From positions 216,012 through 280,011 of the forward strand of contig DNUZ01000024.1 in assembly GCA_003507655.1 (NCBI GenBank): a stretch of 64,000 bases of DNA, given 5' to 3'. Each line of letters begins with the position of its first letter. The stretch's first letter is position 1. The notes beneath the pieces were generated by a model that had not been told where the DNA came from, ran no database searches, and was given only the letters and a program-made list of their open reading frames with translations. Shown here one piece after another: positions 33,854-43,894 of the stretch. Made by a program: the position numbers and the translations under genes. Source of the stretch: Lachnospiraceae bacterium. Its GTDB lineage: Bacteria > Bacillota > Clostridia > Lachnospirales > Lachnospiraceae.

Positions 33854-36334
33854 ATGACGAAATAAATTTTGGCGATGTTTCTGTCACTGGTGATGATGGT
33901 ATTGTCCATACCTGCGTTTCCAATGACAGTACATGCAGAAAGTACAGGCATTTCAGAACTGAGAATAAACTATGACGAGTCGATCGAGCTTACAAATGCC
34001 TATGAAGAGGATGAGTTTGCGGAAACAGTGCATGACACCGTTCAGATAGAACCGGAAGCTTTTTCGCTCAGACAGACATATCTGAGGTATTTGGAAGGAG
34101 ATAATGGTCAGCTGGATCTTGGTGGTTACACACCGATATCGGCATCCAGGGAATATTACTTACAGCAATCGTTTTATTTAAAAGAAGGTTATGACTGGAA
34201 TGATGAGATCAAAGGTACAAACGTAAAGACAAAAAGTGGTGATCTGAAAACATTTTCCATTTATGTCAATGGTACATTGCGCACAGATGTGATCGTTCAC
34301 TATGAGAATCCTTTGCATATTTATATCCCACTCGGTAGCGGCAAAGAGGGCAGCTTTATAAAGAGTGTTGCGATCGACCAGACACCGTTTTCCTTACAGC
34401 GTGGAATAAATGCAAATCTGACTGCTACGGTAGCCGGAAATGCAGAGGATAAATCCGTGACATGGTCTGTTTCCGGAAACAACAGTGAGGCAACAACGAT
34501 TTCTGCTGATGGAGCATTACAGATCGCTTCCGATGAGACCGCAGATAAGGTAACCGTAACCGCAACCTCGGTATATGATACCAGAAAGTCTGACAGTATA
34601 GAGGTGACTGTAACCGAAGACGCACCGGAGATCTCTGCGGTTACTTTTATAGAGCCGGTTACCGGTATCCAGCGGCGTGGAACGGCGACTTATCAGGTCA
34701 AAGTCGAGGGAACAGAGACCGATCGGTCACTGAACTGGTCTGTTACAGGTAATACAAGTCCAAATACAAAAGTCAAACCGGATTCTGCATCTTCGGCAAC
34801 GCTTGTGATCGGTGGAGGCGAGACCGGTTCCGTAGTATTAAGGGCAACCAGTGTGAAAGATCCGGAAAAGTGGGCAGAACAGGAGATCACCATCCTTCCG
34901 TCCACAGTCTTAAATGAAATATCACTGACCTATGATGCACAAAAGCTGCAATTAAATGATACCCAGTTAGAAAGAGATGCCGCCGGCAGACTCCTTGCAG
35001 ATTTGTCTGTAAAGACAGAGGGTCTGGACGCATATTATCCACATATGATTTATTATTATGATAGTGGTGAATGGACTTTTGAGCAGGATGTCAACTCTAC
35101 TTGGAACGAACAATATGTATCCATAGACAGAGAATACTTTTTCAGGTGTAACATTGCTTTAAATAACGGCTATGACTGGAATGAGGAGATGCAGGGTGTA
35201 GACGGAACGAAGAAGGTTGGCGATATGAAGACATTTTCCGTTTATGTCAATGGTAAATTATGCAAAGATGCAACAATTACGTATTACGGAGCCGAAACGA
35301 ATTACATGGAATTGGCGGTTCCTCTTGGAAAGGGACAGTGCGCCCACCAGTATGATTACAAGTCCAACAATAACGGTACGCATGATTATACCTGTACAAA
35401 GAATAATGATTCCACGGGAACAGAAGCTTGTAGCTATGTCAATGGATATTGCGAGAAGTGCAATTATCATGCACATGAATATAACGCAGAGATGACCACA
35501 AAGCCGACCTGTACGAAAGAAGGTCTAAAAACCTATACCTGTAAATGGTGTAAGGACTCCTATACAGAAAAAGTAGCCAAGTCAGGACACGACTATCAGG
35601 CAGCGGTAACCAAACAGCCAACCTGCAACGCAGAAGGTGTGAAGACCTACACCTGTACCAGATGTAAAGATTCCTATACGGAAAAAATGGACAAGCTGGC
35701 ACACAGCTATCAAGCAGTTGTCACAAAAGCAACGGAAAAAGCAGACGGAACGATCACAAACACCTGTGAAAAATGTAAACACACTGCTTCTAAGACTACG
35801 ATCCCGAAGATCGCCAAGGTACAGATGACAAAGAAGGATCTTGTATACAATGGCAAGAAGCAGACACCGGCAGTCACGGTAACCGACAGTAAAGGAAAAG
35901 TGTTAAAGAATGGCACCGATTATAAGGTAACGTATCCGAAGAACCGGAAGAATGTCGGCGTCTATACTGCAAAAGTGACGTTTAAAGGCAACTATACAGG
36001 AACGAAATCCTTAAAGTTCCGGATCGATCCGAAAAAGACATCCCTGAAAAAATTAGAGGCACAGAAAAAGGGATTTCAGGTAACATGGAAAAAACAGACT
36101 TCACAGACAACCGGATATCAGATCCAGTACAGCACAAAGAAGAACTTTAAAAAGAATGTAAAGAGCATTACGGTAAAGAAGAATTCCAAGACTTCTGCAA
36201 CCGTATCCAAACTTTCCGCAAAGAAGAAATACTATGTCCGCATCCGTACCTATAAGACAGTAAAGGTTAACGGAAAGAATACGAAGCTGTACTCCGACTG
36301 GAGTTCTGTTAAAAATGTAAAAACAAAGAAATAA
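33854..36334 (+). pseudogene. Cell-surface Ig-like repeat protein with a nonsense codon in its signal peptide
   Basis: AAGGGAGAAGATCA precedes ATG-ACG-AAA-TAA (33854-33865): the fourth codon is a stop, and the frame then runs open to 36334. Read through, the start would be MTK-[stop]-ILAMFLSLVMMVLSIPAF, an ordinary signal peptide in which one AAA-to-TAA change explains the stop. Restart at TTG 33869 or ATG 33875 would leave 821 or 819 residues with no Lys before the hydrophobic core. The body has two copies of a GYDWN-domain (about 90-155, 425-490), Ig-like domains (about 165-350), cysteine-pair repeats such as YTCKWCKDSYTEK (about 500-630), an MBG-like segment and a C-terminal FN3-like domain. 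No sortase motif is seen. Confidence 0.75.
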
Positions 36335-36360
36335 GAAGTAAAATAAAAAACAAAGAAGCT

Positions 36361-36400
36361 AATGCCCGGTCATCGGAAATTCCGACAGCCGGGCATTTCC
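36361..36400 (+). terminator. Rho-independent terminator after the first surface gene
   Basis: AATGCCCGG/CCGGGCATT with an inner TCGGAA/TTCCGA stem, followed by a short T run. Confidence 0.8.
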
Positions 36401-36495
36401 ATTGTACAAAAAGAAAAATCAGAATATACTTGTAAATGCGAATAAATTGCGCTTTAATTAAATAAACGATTAGTTAATAAAACAGGAGCAGTTGT

Positions 36496-37113
36496 ATGAA
36501 GCTACGAAACGAAGAAGAATATCAGAAGAAAAAAGAAATGATCATGGAGAAATGTTATGACTGCTATGCCGAAAACGGTTTACATGGAACAGGTGTCAAG
36601 GCACTTGGAAAAGCCTGTGGGTTTACGGCAGCAAGCCTCTATACCTATTTTGAGGATTTAGATGACCTGATCATCCAGTCGACAGAATACTGTATGTCAA
36701 AGGTAGAGGATGAATTTATGGAAAAGGCACCGACAGACGCCAAAGACATCCATCGTTTTATTGAAGAGGTCCCCGCCTGGACAGCAAGAGAACATGGAAA
36801 AAAATATCGTCTGATGTATCAGGTGTATACACATCCGAAATATATAGAACATGGAAAGAAGTTCTTTGACGGAGTTAATGAGCGGTATACCGCATATGCA
36901 AAACAGTTAGAGCTTAAGCTGGGGATTCCATATACGGTGATCACACCACTGATATTTATCTTTGTAAGAGCGTGCGTACACTATGCCATGTTTGAAGATG
37001 AGTATTATTTAAAGAATCAGATGGAAGTATTAAAGCAGGGCGTAAATCTGTTTGTGGAAAAATATAAAACCGAATATCCAAAATTGGATCAAAAAGGGGG
37101 TAAAACAGAATGA
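36496..37113 (+). CDS. TetR/AcrR family regulator
   Basis: The 205-residue protein has a TetR helix-turn-helix near its N-terminus (MIMEKCYDCYAENGLHGTGVKALGKACGFTAASLYTYFEDLDDLI, about 15-60) and a helical ligand-binding domain with no recognised subfamily. AGGAGC precedes the ATG. Its stop overlaps the start of the following surface-protein gene (ATGA), so regulator and surface protein are made together, an unusual pairing for TetR proteins. Confidence 0.88.
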   Translation: MKLRNEEEYQKKKEMIMEKCYDCYAENGLHGTGVKALGKACGFTAASLYTYFEDLDDLIIQSTEYCMSKVEDEFMEKAPTDAKDIHRFIEEVPAWTAREHGKKYRLMYQVYTHPKYIEHGKKFFDGVNERYTAYAKQLELKLGIPYTVITPLIFIFVRACVHYAMFEDEYYLKNQMEVLKQGVNLFVEKYKTEYPKLDQKGGKTE

Positions 37114-39497
37114 AAAAACAATTTTTAAGTATTTTGCTCGCGTTTTGTATGATCGTTGCACTTTTGCCGATCACTGCAATGGCAGCAGATGATGAGCTGG
37201 TGATCACCGGCAATGCAGGCGGTTATACTTATAGTGGTGGTGTGGTAAAGATCCAGAGTGGTGGAGAGTATACCATAACCATGGCAGATGGTGTGACGGA
37301 GACAACAGATCACATAGAAGTGGCTTCTGATGAAGCAGTCACCATAATATTAAATGGGGTAAAGATCAATGCAAATCCTAGGGATACGGCAATGAAACTT
37401 ACCGGTGCCGGAACGGTGACACTGAAGTTAGCGGGTGAAAACATGCTGCAGTCGGATAGTCGTAATGCAGGTATCCAACAGGATAATACAACGGCAGAGT
37501 TGATCATTACAAGCTGTTCCGGAGATGGCAGTACTGATGGTAAGTTAGAAGCAATCGCTAAGGATCGTGGAGCCGGAATTGGCGGAGGTTATAGTGCGAG
37601 TGCCGGAAAAATTACGATCAATGGTGGAACGATCACTGCGATCAGTCAGGGCCGTGGAGCCGGGATTGGCGGAGGCGGAGGTGATTTAGAAGCGCCTGCC
37701 GGTGGAGGCAGTGGTGGAAATGTCACGATCAATGGAGGTATGGTAACTGCGAATGGAGGCGGTTATCGCGGAGCCGGAATCGGAGGAGGAGGCTGCCAAC
37801 TGCAAAATGGTGGGAATGGTGGAAGCCTTACCGTTAACGGCGGGACCGTGTTTGCCCTGGGAAATGATGTGGGCGGTGGATATATTAGCTGCGGTATTGG
37901 AGGCGGATATGGGGAACCCGATGGTGGAACAGGTACAGATATTGTGATCCGTGGGGGTACTGTGACTGCTACGGGACATATTGGCGGAGGTCTTAGCGAA
38001 CGCAGCCATACAAGAAATGGAACAGGTACACTTAATATCCTACCACAAAGCGGCAGCCAGATAGAGGTCTGGGTTGGTGAAGATGAGAACACTGCGGCAA
38101 ATATAAACGGTTCTCCGTTTACTGCCACAACAGATCTCACAGCATCAGGAACCGGACAGAAATACTTTCACAGTGTAAGCACTGTGATCCCGGTGTGGTT
38201 GATTGACACAGATAAGAACAGCCTTGATTTTGGAAGCGGGCTTTGTGGCGACGCCGTACCGGATGCACAGACAATTACGATTAGAAATAAAGGCAATCAG
38301 AATCTGACATTGAACCAGCCGACAGCATCGAACTATGTGCTTGGCACACTTTCAAAAACGACACTGGTGCCGGGAGAAACGGGTACATTGACGGTACAGC
38401 CAAAGGAAGGACTCCTTGCAAATACCTATGCAGAGACTTTGAATATTACGGCAAATGGGGGAGCTCAGGTAGATATTCCACTTACGTTTACGGTAAAGGC
38501 AGAACATCTTTTTGGTGAATGGACATCGAATGGCGATGGAACACATACCCGTCATTGTAAAAACAGTACATGTACAGCCGTTGAGACCAAGAATTGTACC
38601 GGAGGAACAGCGACCTGTAGTTCTAAGGCAGTGTGCGAGGTTTGCGGTAAAGAATATGGAACAGTGGATGCCAAACATCATGCCAAAACAGCAGTGTGGA
38701 CGCAGACCGCAGATACGCATCAGCAGAAATATGACTGTTGTGGCGTTGTAGTAGTAACAACAGAAAATCACCAATGGCAGAATGGCATATGCCAAAAGTG
38801 CAGCTATGTATGTAAGCATAGCGGAGGAACGGCAACCTGCAAAGAGAAGGCAATCTGTGAGATTTGCGGTATCGGATATGGCGAGGTGGATACAGACCAT
38901 CATACCGGAAATATCCAGTGGATTAAGACCGCAACGACCCACGAACAGAAATATAAATGCTGTGGAGCGGCAGTCGTTGCAAAAGAAGATCATCAGTGGA
39001 AAAATGGGGTATGCAAAACCTGTAACTATGCATGTAAGCATAGTGGAGGAACGGCAACCTGCAAAGAGAAGGCAGTCTGTGCCATTTGCGGTATCCGCTA
39101 TGGTGAGCCGGACTGGAAAAATCATTCGAATTTAAAGAGAAGTAAAGCACAGGCGGCAACGACTACGAAAGAAGGAAATATCGAATACTGGTATTGCGAT
39201 GGCTGCAATAAGTATTACAGCGACAAAAATGCAGCCAAAGAGATCCGTAAAGCCGATACCGTTATTGCGAAATTAAAGTCAGATCCGAACGATCAAAAGA
39301 AGACTACAGATAAGAATGCTATGACAGATACAACCAACACTGCACAGGGTCAGGAAAGTACACAGATTTCAAACAGCAATCCAAAGACCGGTGACAACAG
39401 CAGCATCACATTATGGTTAGCCCTGCTGCTCATCAGCAGTGGTACAGCAGTTGGTGTTACTGTATATGAAAAAAAGAAAAAGGGTAGAGTTTTATAA
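37110..39497 (+). CDS. Sortase-anchored surface protein with carbohydrate-binding-like beta-helix
   Basis: The 795-residue protein has a signal peptide (about 1-25, KKQFLSILLAFCMIVALLPITAMAA) and a repeat-rich beta-helical region (about 30-315) with Gly-rich turns such as RGAGIGGG, of the Cthe_2159-like family. Next come an Ig-like or abnormal-spindle-type domain (about 365-465) and three cysteine-containing repeats (about 470-680) that resemble those of the upstream surface protein. The C-terminal NPKTGD, membrane span and KKKKGR tail mark sortase anchoring. The nucleotide repeats 38817-38835 and 39033-39051 are nearly identical. It is coupled to the TetR gene. Confidence 0.85.
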   Translation: MKKQFLSILLAFCMIVALLPITAMAADDELVITGNAGGYTYSGGVVKIQSGGEYTITMADGVTETTDHIEVASDEAVTIILNGVKINANPRDTAMKLTGAGTVTLKLAGENMLQSDSRNAGIQQDNTTAELIITSCSGDGSTDGKLEAIAKDRGAGIGGGYSASAGKITINGGTITAISQGRGAGIGGGGGDLEAPAGGGSGGNVTINGGMVTANGGGYRGAGIGGGGCQLQNGGNGGSLTVNGGTVFALGNDVGGGYISCGIGGGYGEPDGGTGTDIVIRGGTVTATGHIGGGLSERSHTRNGTGTLNILPQSGSQIEVWVGEDENTAANINGSPFTATTDLTASGTGQKYFHSVSTVIPVWLIDTDKNSLDFGSGLCGDAVPDAQTITIRNKGNQNLTLNQPTASNYVLGTLSKTTLVPGETGTLTVQPKEGLLANTYAETLNITANGGAQVDIPLTFTVKAEHLFGEWTSNGDGTHTRHCKNSTCTAVETKNCTGGTATCSSKAVCEVCGKEYGTVDAKHHAKTAVWTQTADTHQQKYDCCGVVVVTTENHQWQNGICQKCSYVCKHSGGTATCKEKAICEICGIGYGEVDTDHHTGNIQWIKTATTHEQKYKCCGAAVVAKEDHQWKNGVCKTCNYACKHSGGTATCKEKAVCAICGIRYGEPDWKNHSNLKRSKAQAATTTKEGNIEYWYCDGCNKYYSDKNAAKEIRKADTVIAKLKSDPNDQKKTTDKNAMTDTTNTAQGQESTQISNSNPKTGDNSSITLWLALLLISSGTAVGVTVYEKKKKGRVL

Positions 39498-39522
39498 GAA
39501 ATAAAAGCTGCAGGCAAAACAA

Positions 39523-39571
39523 AGCCGCTGCCGGTAAGATCCCATTACAGAGGATTCTTATGGCAGCGGCT
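39523..39571. terminator. Bidirectional terminator between the surface protein and AIM24 genes
   Basis: AGCCGCTGCC/GGCAGCGGCT perfect arms with an inner TAAGA-TCC/GGA-TTCTTA stem; convergent genes flank it. Confidence 0.85.
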
Positions 39572-39615
39572 TACTACATTGCTGCATCAAATATCGAAGA
39601 TATAAACAGCAATCT

Positions 39616-40467
39616 TTATTTTACTTTAGAATGACTGGTATTCATATTCATGCTCTTCGTACTGGAAAGACCAAGCATCTGTGCCAGATCGAGTGTATCG
39701 TAAACCTTGATCGTCGGTGCTAACCAGACCTGACCGGTACCACGATATACATTGACGAGACCTTCGCCGCTGACAGCGGAACCCATCAGAGTCTTGGCAC
39801 TGCGTTCTACGGTAAAATCTAACGTAGAAGAACGTAAAACAGCAAAATTGCCATCGACTTTTAAGGTGTCGTTTTCTAAATCAATGATATCCACTTCGGA
39901 CATTGGTACCGTAGATTCTAAGATGACGATACCAGGACCGGTAAGCTGCTGCTGGAAGAAACTTTCACCGCCTGCGACAGCAGAGGAGAGGTTTCTTTGT
40001 GAGATCACTTTTACGGAAACACTGCCCTGTGCACAATAGAACATGCCGTCATCCACGATAATGGATTCATTTGCTGCAAGCTCTAACACCAAGAAATGCT
40101 TAAAAGAAGGCTCTAATACTAAAAGTCCGGTTCCCGAGTATTCCGGCTGTGCCATCTGTTCTCCGGTAACGGCACCACGGACTAATTTTCCAAGGGCATT
40201 TCCGAGAGTGACACCACTGACCATTTCAATATTTCCCTGGAAATAGCTCATTGCACCGCGCTCGATCGTTACTTTTTCGTTGTTCAGATACAGTGCGATC
40301 TGACGTACATGGATGTGTTGCTGTTCCATGAAGTAAATCTGCTGTGCCATGGAAGCATTTGAGAGTCCGAGAAGTTTTTCATATTCTAAGACTTCAACTT
40401 TTAATCCTCCACTTGTAAATTCTTCAATTACTTTGACGTTTTCTCTTGTTCCTGTTGCTGTTTTCAT
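39616..40467 (-). CDS. AIM24 family protein
   Basis: The 283-residue product matches AIM24/TIGR00266-like proteins, a double-stranded beta-helix of short strands with the conserved turn GAMSYFQGNIEM and repeated Gly motifs (GTGLLVLEPS, SGEGLVNVYRGTGQVWLAP). Such proteins accompany TerD genes in several Ter loci, but their biochemical role is unknown. The frame is open from 40509, but AGGAGG on the minus strand places the start at the ATG ending at 40467. It is 41 bases downstream of the CitE-like gene, in one minus-strand operon. Confidence 0.85.
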   Translation of the reverse strand: MKTATGTRENVKVIEEFTSGGLKVEVLEYEKLLGLSNASMAQQIYFMEQQHIHVRQIALYLNNEKVTIERGAMSYFQGNIEMVSGVTLGNALGKLVRGAVTGEQMAQPEYSGTGLLVLEPSFKHFLVLELAANESIIVDDGMFYCAQGSVSVKVISQRNLSSAVAGGESFFQQQLTGPGIVILESTVPMSEVDIIDLENDTLKVDGNFAVLRSSTLDFTVERSAKTLMGSAVSGEGLVNVYRGTGQVWLAPTIKVYDTLDLAQMLGLSSTKSMNMNTSHSKVK

Positions 40468-40508
40468 ATGTAAATAACCTCCTAGTATAGGTGTTTTTGG
40501 GTACGACA

Positions 40509-41489
40509 TCAGAGTGCAGAAGATTCGCTGTCGACAACTCCGAAAGCCTCTGCCAGCATCAATATCTGCATTGCCCAGTTAGAATGTGTCTTACATTCGT
40601 TCATGCGGGCTTTTTTAACGTTGCCATGGACCAGAGAAGGAGCAGTTTCCTCCCAGTGTAAAATGGCTTTGGCATCCTCATAATCTTCCTTAGATACGCG
40701 GTAGGCATCGTTGACCAGAGGAATCTGGTTTGGATGGATCACGGTTTTTCCGGTAAATCCACAAAGCCTGTCCTGTGCCAGTTCCGCTTTTAAACCACGG
40801 TCCCAGCCGGAGCCGTTGTAATATTCCCAGACCGGACCGGAAATCACATAGTCCATGCCAAACACGGTAATGATATCCGAAAAAATATCCGAGATCGGAC
40901 GGATATCGTGGATCGACTGGGTAACGTGGCGGCGAAAGCCAAAAACATGGCATAAGTCGTTGCCGCCGACACGGATGTTTAAAACGAGTGGTTCGATAGC
41001 GTCTAATTTTTCTTTTAAAGTATATAAGATCTGATGACGATGTTGTAAGTGGATCATAGAAGGACTTTCAAAAATCGGCATCATATAAATCGCACGGTTG
41101 TAATGTTCATTTACAGAAAGAATCTCAGAAATATAGGAATCTGCATTTTCCAAAGAAAACTTTGGAATAATAAATCCTGTGATCAGAATACCGGCATCCC
41201 CAAAACGTTCCATCAGATCAGGAATCTGTTGTGGAGAGCGTACTCTTATGAAAATTTTTGGGAGAAAAAAAAGATGTTTCTTTTTTTCATTAAAAAGTGT
41301 ATGAATCGTTTGTACCAGCTCATGCTCTGCCTCCGCAATGCGGTCATCCCGGATCGTATCTTCTAAACAGACCGCAAGAGAAAAATGCCTGCCAAACCGT
41401 TCGTGGATCAGTGAATTTGCCAGTGACTTGTGGTTGGCCGGACAGTAAAGCAGAGGCCCCACGCTGTAATACAGAATAGAATCTTTCAT
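40509..41489 (-). CDS. CitE-like HpcH/HpaI aldolase family protein of the Ter locus
   Basis: The 326-residue protein belongs to the HpcH/HpaI-citrate lyase beta superfamily. It has CLEDTIRDDRIAEAE (acidic metal-binding loop), FIRVRSPQQIPDL, the IRVGGNDLCHVFGF block that matches the GxxDL region, and KTVIHPNQIPLVNDAY near the C-terminus, as in citrate lyase beta subunits. No lyase alpha or gamma subunit is present, and the neighbours indicate the Ter-linked subgroup, which is predicted to act on a modified sugar or nucleotide metabolite. AAGGAG precedes the ATG. It heads the minus-strand pair with AIM24. Confidence 0.86.
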   Translation of the reverse strand: MKDSILYYSVGPLLYCPANHKSLANSLIHERFGRHFSLAVCLEDTIRDDRIAEAEHELVQTIHTLFNEKKKHLFFLPKIFIRVRSPQQIPDLMERFGDAGILITGFIIPKFSLENADSYISEILSVNEHYNRAIYMMPIFESPSMIHLQHRHQILYTLKEKLDAIEPLVLNIRVGGNDLCHVFGFRRHVTQSIHDIRPISDIFSDIITVFGMDYVISGPVWEYYNGSGWDRGLKAELAQDRLCGFTGKTVIHPNQIPLVNDAYRVSKEDYEDAKAILHWEETAPSLVHGNVKKARMNECKTHSNWAMQILMLAEAFGVVDSESSAL

Positions 41490-41618
41490 GTAAGTAACTC
41501 CTTGTCACATAATCACTTTTATTGTACCATTCCCGGAAATAAATTAACAGTGTTATTTTTAGATTTAGTGTGCTAGAATAAGTGCAGGTAAAGCATAACA
41601 CAAGGAAGGGATAACCGT

Positions 41619-43892
41619 ATGTTTACACGCGGAATCATTCAAAATACAGAGGACTATTTTAAAGAATTAAATCAGCGTCCGGACAAGTGCATTTATTTTT
41701 ACCGGATGAATGGATATAATGACAAGTGCAGACAGTTTATCGGAGAATATGCGAAAGAAGCGAGAAAATCCGGTGTTGTCATTGAAGGAAAGATTGCAAA
41801 TCCGACTGAACAGAATCTCTCCTATTATGAAGAAATCATGGGGATGGATTTTCAGATGAGCATGGGATTTTTACTGACAAGTCTGAAAAAATGGCTTCCC
41901 CGCATGAACGATTATCAGAGAGAAAATGTGGCAGCAGCATTTTACGATACGTTGGATGCAATGCGAAAAGAGGGCAAAAACGAGAATATGCTGAAAAATG
42001 CCTATATCAAGTTTATGTGCTGGTTTTATTATAAGTTTGAGTGTATGGTCAATAATCTGGGTGAAAACAATGTGCCAAAGATTTTATACGAAGGAACGAT
42101 CAGTAATTATGAATTAAAGATATTGGATATTTTAGCGGGTGCCGGCTGTGATATTCTGCTGTTGCAGTATCAGGGAGATGCACCGTATCAGAAGCTAGAT
42201 GCAGGCTCAAAGATTTCAAAGGAACTGGTGCTTGAAAATATGCAGCCGTTTCCGGAGGGATTCAGCCTGAAAAATCTTCGGGAAGACATGGAAAAAGAAA
42301 AAGACAAAGTGAGGCTGTATGGAACGTTACCGACCGTACATGCGTGTACGAATGCATGGATTCACGGAGAGGGCTTAGAGGATTTTAAAATGGCGGCACG
42401 TCTGCGTGGCGAAGATACCGGATTTTTTTACAACTGTTTTTGTAGGATGACAGGCGTAGAGGATAAACTGACCTATCTGAATGAACTGTATCAGTTCCGC
42501 TTAGAGTTAAAAAACAGTGGCAGAAATATGCTGATCTTAGAGCGGGAAATTCCGGTTCCGACCATGGAAGAGATCAGTGCGATCCGAAGAAATACCTATA
42601 ATAATGTGGAGCAGATGTTGTTCGATCTGTCTGTAAACATTAAATATTCACAAAATATAGAGCTGCAGCGATTGATGAATCAGGCTTTCATTGATATAAT
42701 GTTAGAAGAGTTGGAAATTTCAGGAATGAATGTAAACCGGCTGACAAATAAAGCAGTCTATCTGCTCTGTTGGTTAAAAAGATATCAAAAGGAGCTGTTT
42801 GAAGGCTGGGAAATGCCCAAGATCGGTTGTTTTATCTATCTGGGTGGATGCAGGAATGAGAATGAGGCACTGTTTGTAAGGATGTTAGCAAGGCTGCCGG
42901 TGGATGTGCTGATCTTAAATCCGAATCAGGATACCGCCTGCTGTTTAAGTGATAAGCTGTTGTATGAGATTCATTATACGGAATCCTTAGCAGTGGAGCA
43001 TTTTCCAAATGAAGATCGGGAAGTGCAGATGGGCACTGCAGCTTACCATGCGGAGCGGGAGTTAGATACCATCATGTATCAGGACTCCGGGATCTATCGC
43101 AATCAGCAGTATGGAAAAGCAAATGCAGTCATGTTAAGGACGATGTATGAAGAGATTGCGATCCTGTGGGATCAGGAAGTGAAGTATCGTCCGAATTTCA
43201 GTGTTACGGATTCAGTAGTCAATATTCCGGTAATTTTTGCAAAAGTGTCGGGAGTCAAAGACGGACAGTTAGCACCGTACTGGTCAGGGATCAAAAGCCT
43301 GATGACGGAAGAGACGTATGTCATTTCCAAAGCACCGTTTATTGAGTCAACGGATGCAAATCCGATCAAGGCACATGTGACGGAATTTTATAAAAACAAC
43401 AGACTGCAAAGGGAAAAGATCAAATCGCATCCTGTATACCGCTATGGAGTCTTACGCGAAGAGATGCAGGATTATATTTTAGATAAATTAGGACTTCTGA
43501 TCGCACAGAAGACGATCAGGGGAACAGGAGAGAACGGTACGGAATATACGATCATTTCTACGGTTCTGAACATGAATAAGGATATAATAAGGATGATTCA
43601 GAAGTTTGATTTTACGAAGAAGAATCCGAAACTTATCTATATCAATACGACAGAGACAGTAATATCTCTCGAGGACAGTATTTTGACGGCGTTTCTGAGT
43701 CTGCTCGGGTTTGATGTGGTATTTTTTGTACCGACCGGATATCAGAGCGTGGAAAAGTATTTTAACACAAAAGTGATGGAAGAGCATCAGATCGGGGAAT
43801 ACCTGTATGATCTGCAGGTTCCGAATTTTGAGCTGATTCCATCAGGAACGCGTCAGTCATGGCGTGACAGACTATTTAAACGAGGAGGTTGA
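41619..43892 (+). CDS. yceG: YceG-like protein of the Ter locus
   Basis: The 757-residue protein corresponds to B. subtilis YceG, a large soluble protein of the yceCDEFGH stress operon, and not to the murein transglycosylase of the same name (no membrane anchor or lytic domain). No enzymatic motif could be recognised. Conserved-looking cysteine and acidic segments lie in the middle third (about 380-470). AAGGAAGGG precedes the ATG, and divergent promoters to the CitE-like gene must lie in 41490-41618. TelA starts immediately after. Confidence 0.82.
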   Translation: MFTRGIIQNTEDYFKELNQRPDKCIYFYRMNGYNDKCRQFIGEYAKEARKSGVVIEGKIANPTEQNLSYYEEIMGMDFQMSMGFLLTSLKKWLPRMNDYQRENVAAAFYDTLDAMRKEGKNENMLKNAYIKFMCWFYYKFECMVNNLGENNVPKILYEGTISNYELKILDILAGAGCDILLLQYQGDAPYQKLDAGSKISKELVLENMQPFPEGFSLKNLREDMEKEKDKVRLYGTLPTVHACTNAWIHGEGLEDFKMAARLRGEDTGFFYNCFCRMTGVEDKLTYLNELYQFRLELKNSGRNMLILEREIPVPTMEEISAIRRNTYNNVEQMLFDLSVNIKYSQNIELQRLMNQAFIDIMLEELEISGMNVNRLTNKAVYLLCWLKRYQKELFEGWEMPKIGCFIYLGGCRNENEALFVRMLARLPVDVLILNPNQDTACCLSDKLLYEIHYTESLAVEHFPNEDREVQMGTAAYHAERELDTIMYQDSGIYRNQQYGKANAVMLRTMYEEIAILWDQEVKYRPNFSVTDSVVNIPVIFAKVSGVKDGQLAPYWSGIKSLMTEETYVISKAPFIESTDANPIKAHVTEFYKNNRLQREKIKSHPVYRYGVLREEMQDYILDKLGLLIAQKTIRGTGENGTEYTIISTVLNMNKDIIRMIQKFDFTKKNPKLIYINTTETVISLEDSILTAFLSLLGFDVVFFVPTGYQSVEKYFNTKVMEEHQIGEYLYDLQVPNFELIPSGTRQSWRDRLFKRGG

Positions 43893-43894
43893 CA

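Noticed and set aside
33869..33877. Normal TTG start of the surface protein at 33869
   Set aside because: A better ribosome binding site belongs to the ATG at 33854, and the resulting signal peptide would lack its basic N-region. A nonsense mutation explains the layout more simply.
37561..38010. Minus-strand long frames opposite the Gly-rich surface protein
   Set aside because: They are shadows caused by the GGN-rich codons of the beta-helix; they have low-complexity Ser/Pro content and no ribosome binding sites.
39033..39110. CRISPR-like or tandem repeat array in the surface protein
   Set aside because: The repeats (38601-39110) are coding, encode cysteine-containing protein modules and have no spacer structure.
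41619..43892. Endolytic murein transglycosylase (MltG, also called YceG)
   Set aside because: There is no N-terminal membrane anchor or lytic domain. The neighbours (TelA, TerD) fit the unrelated B. subtilis YceG.
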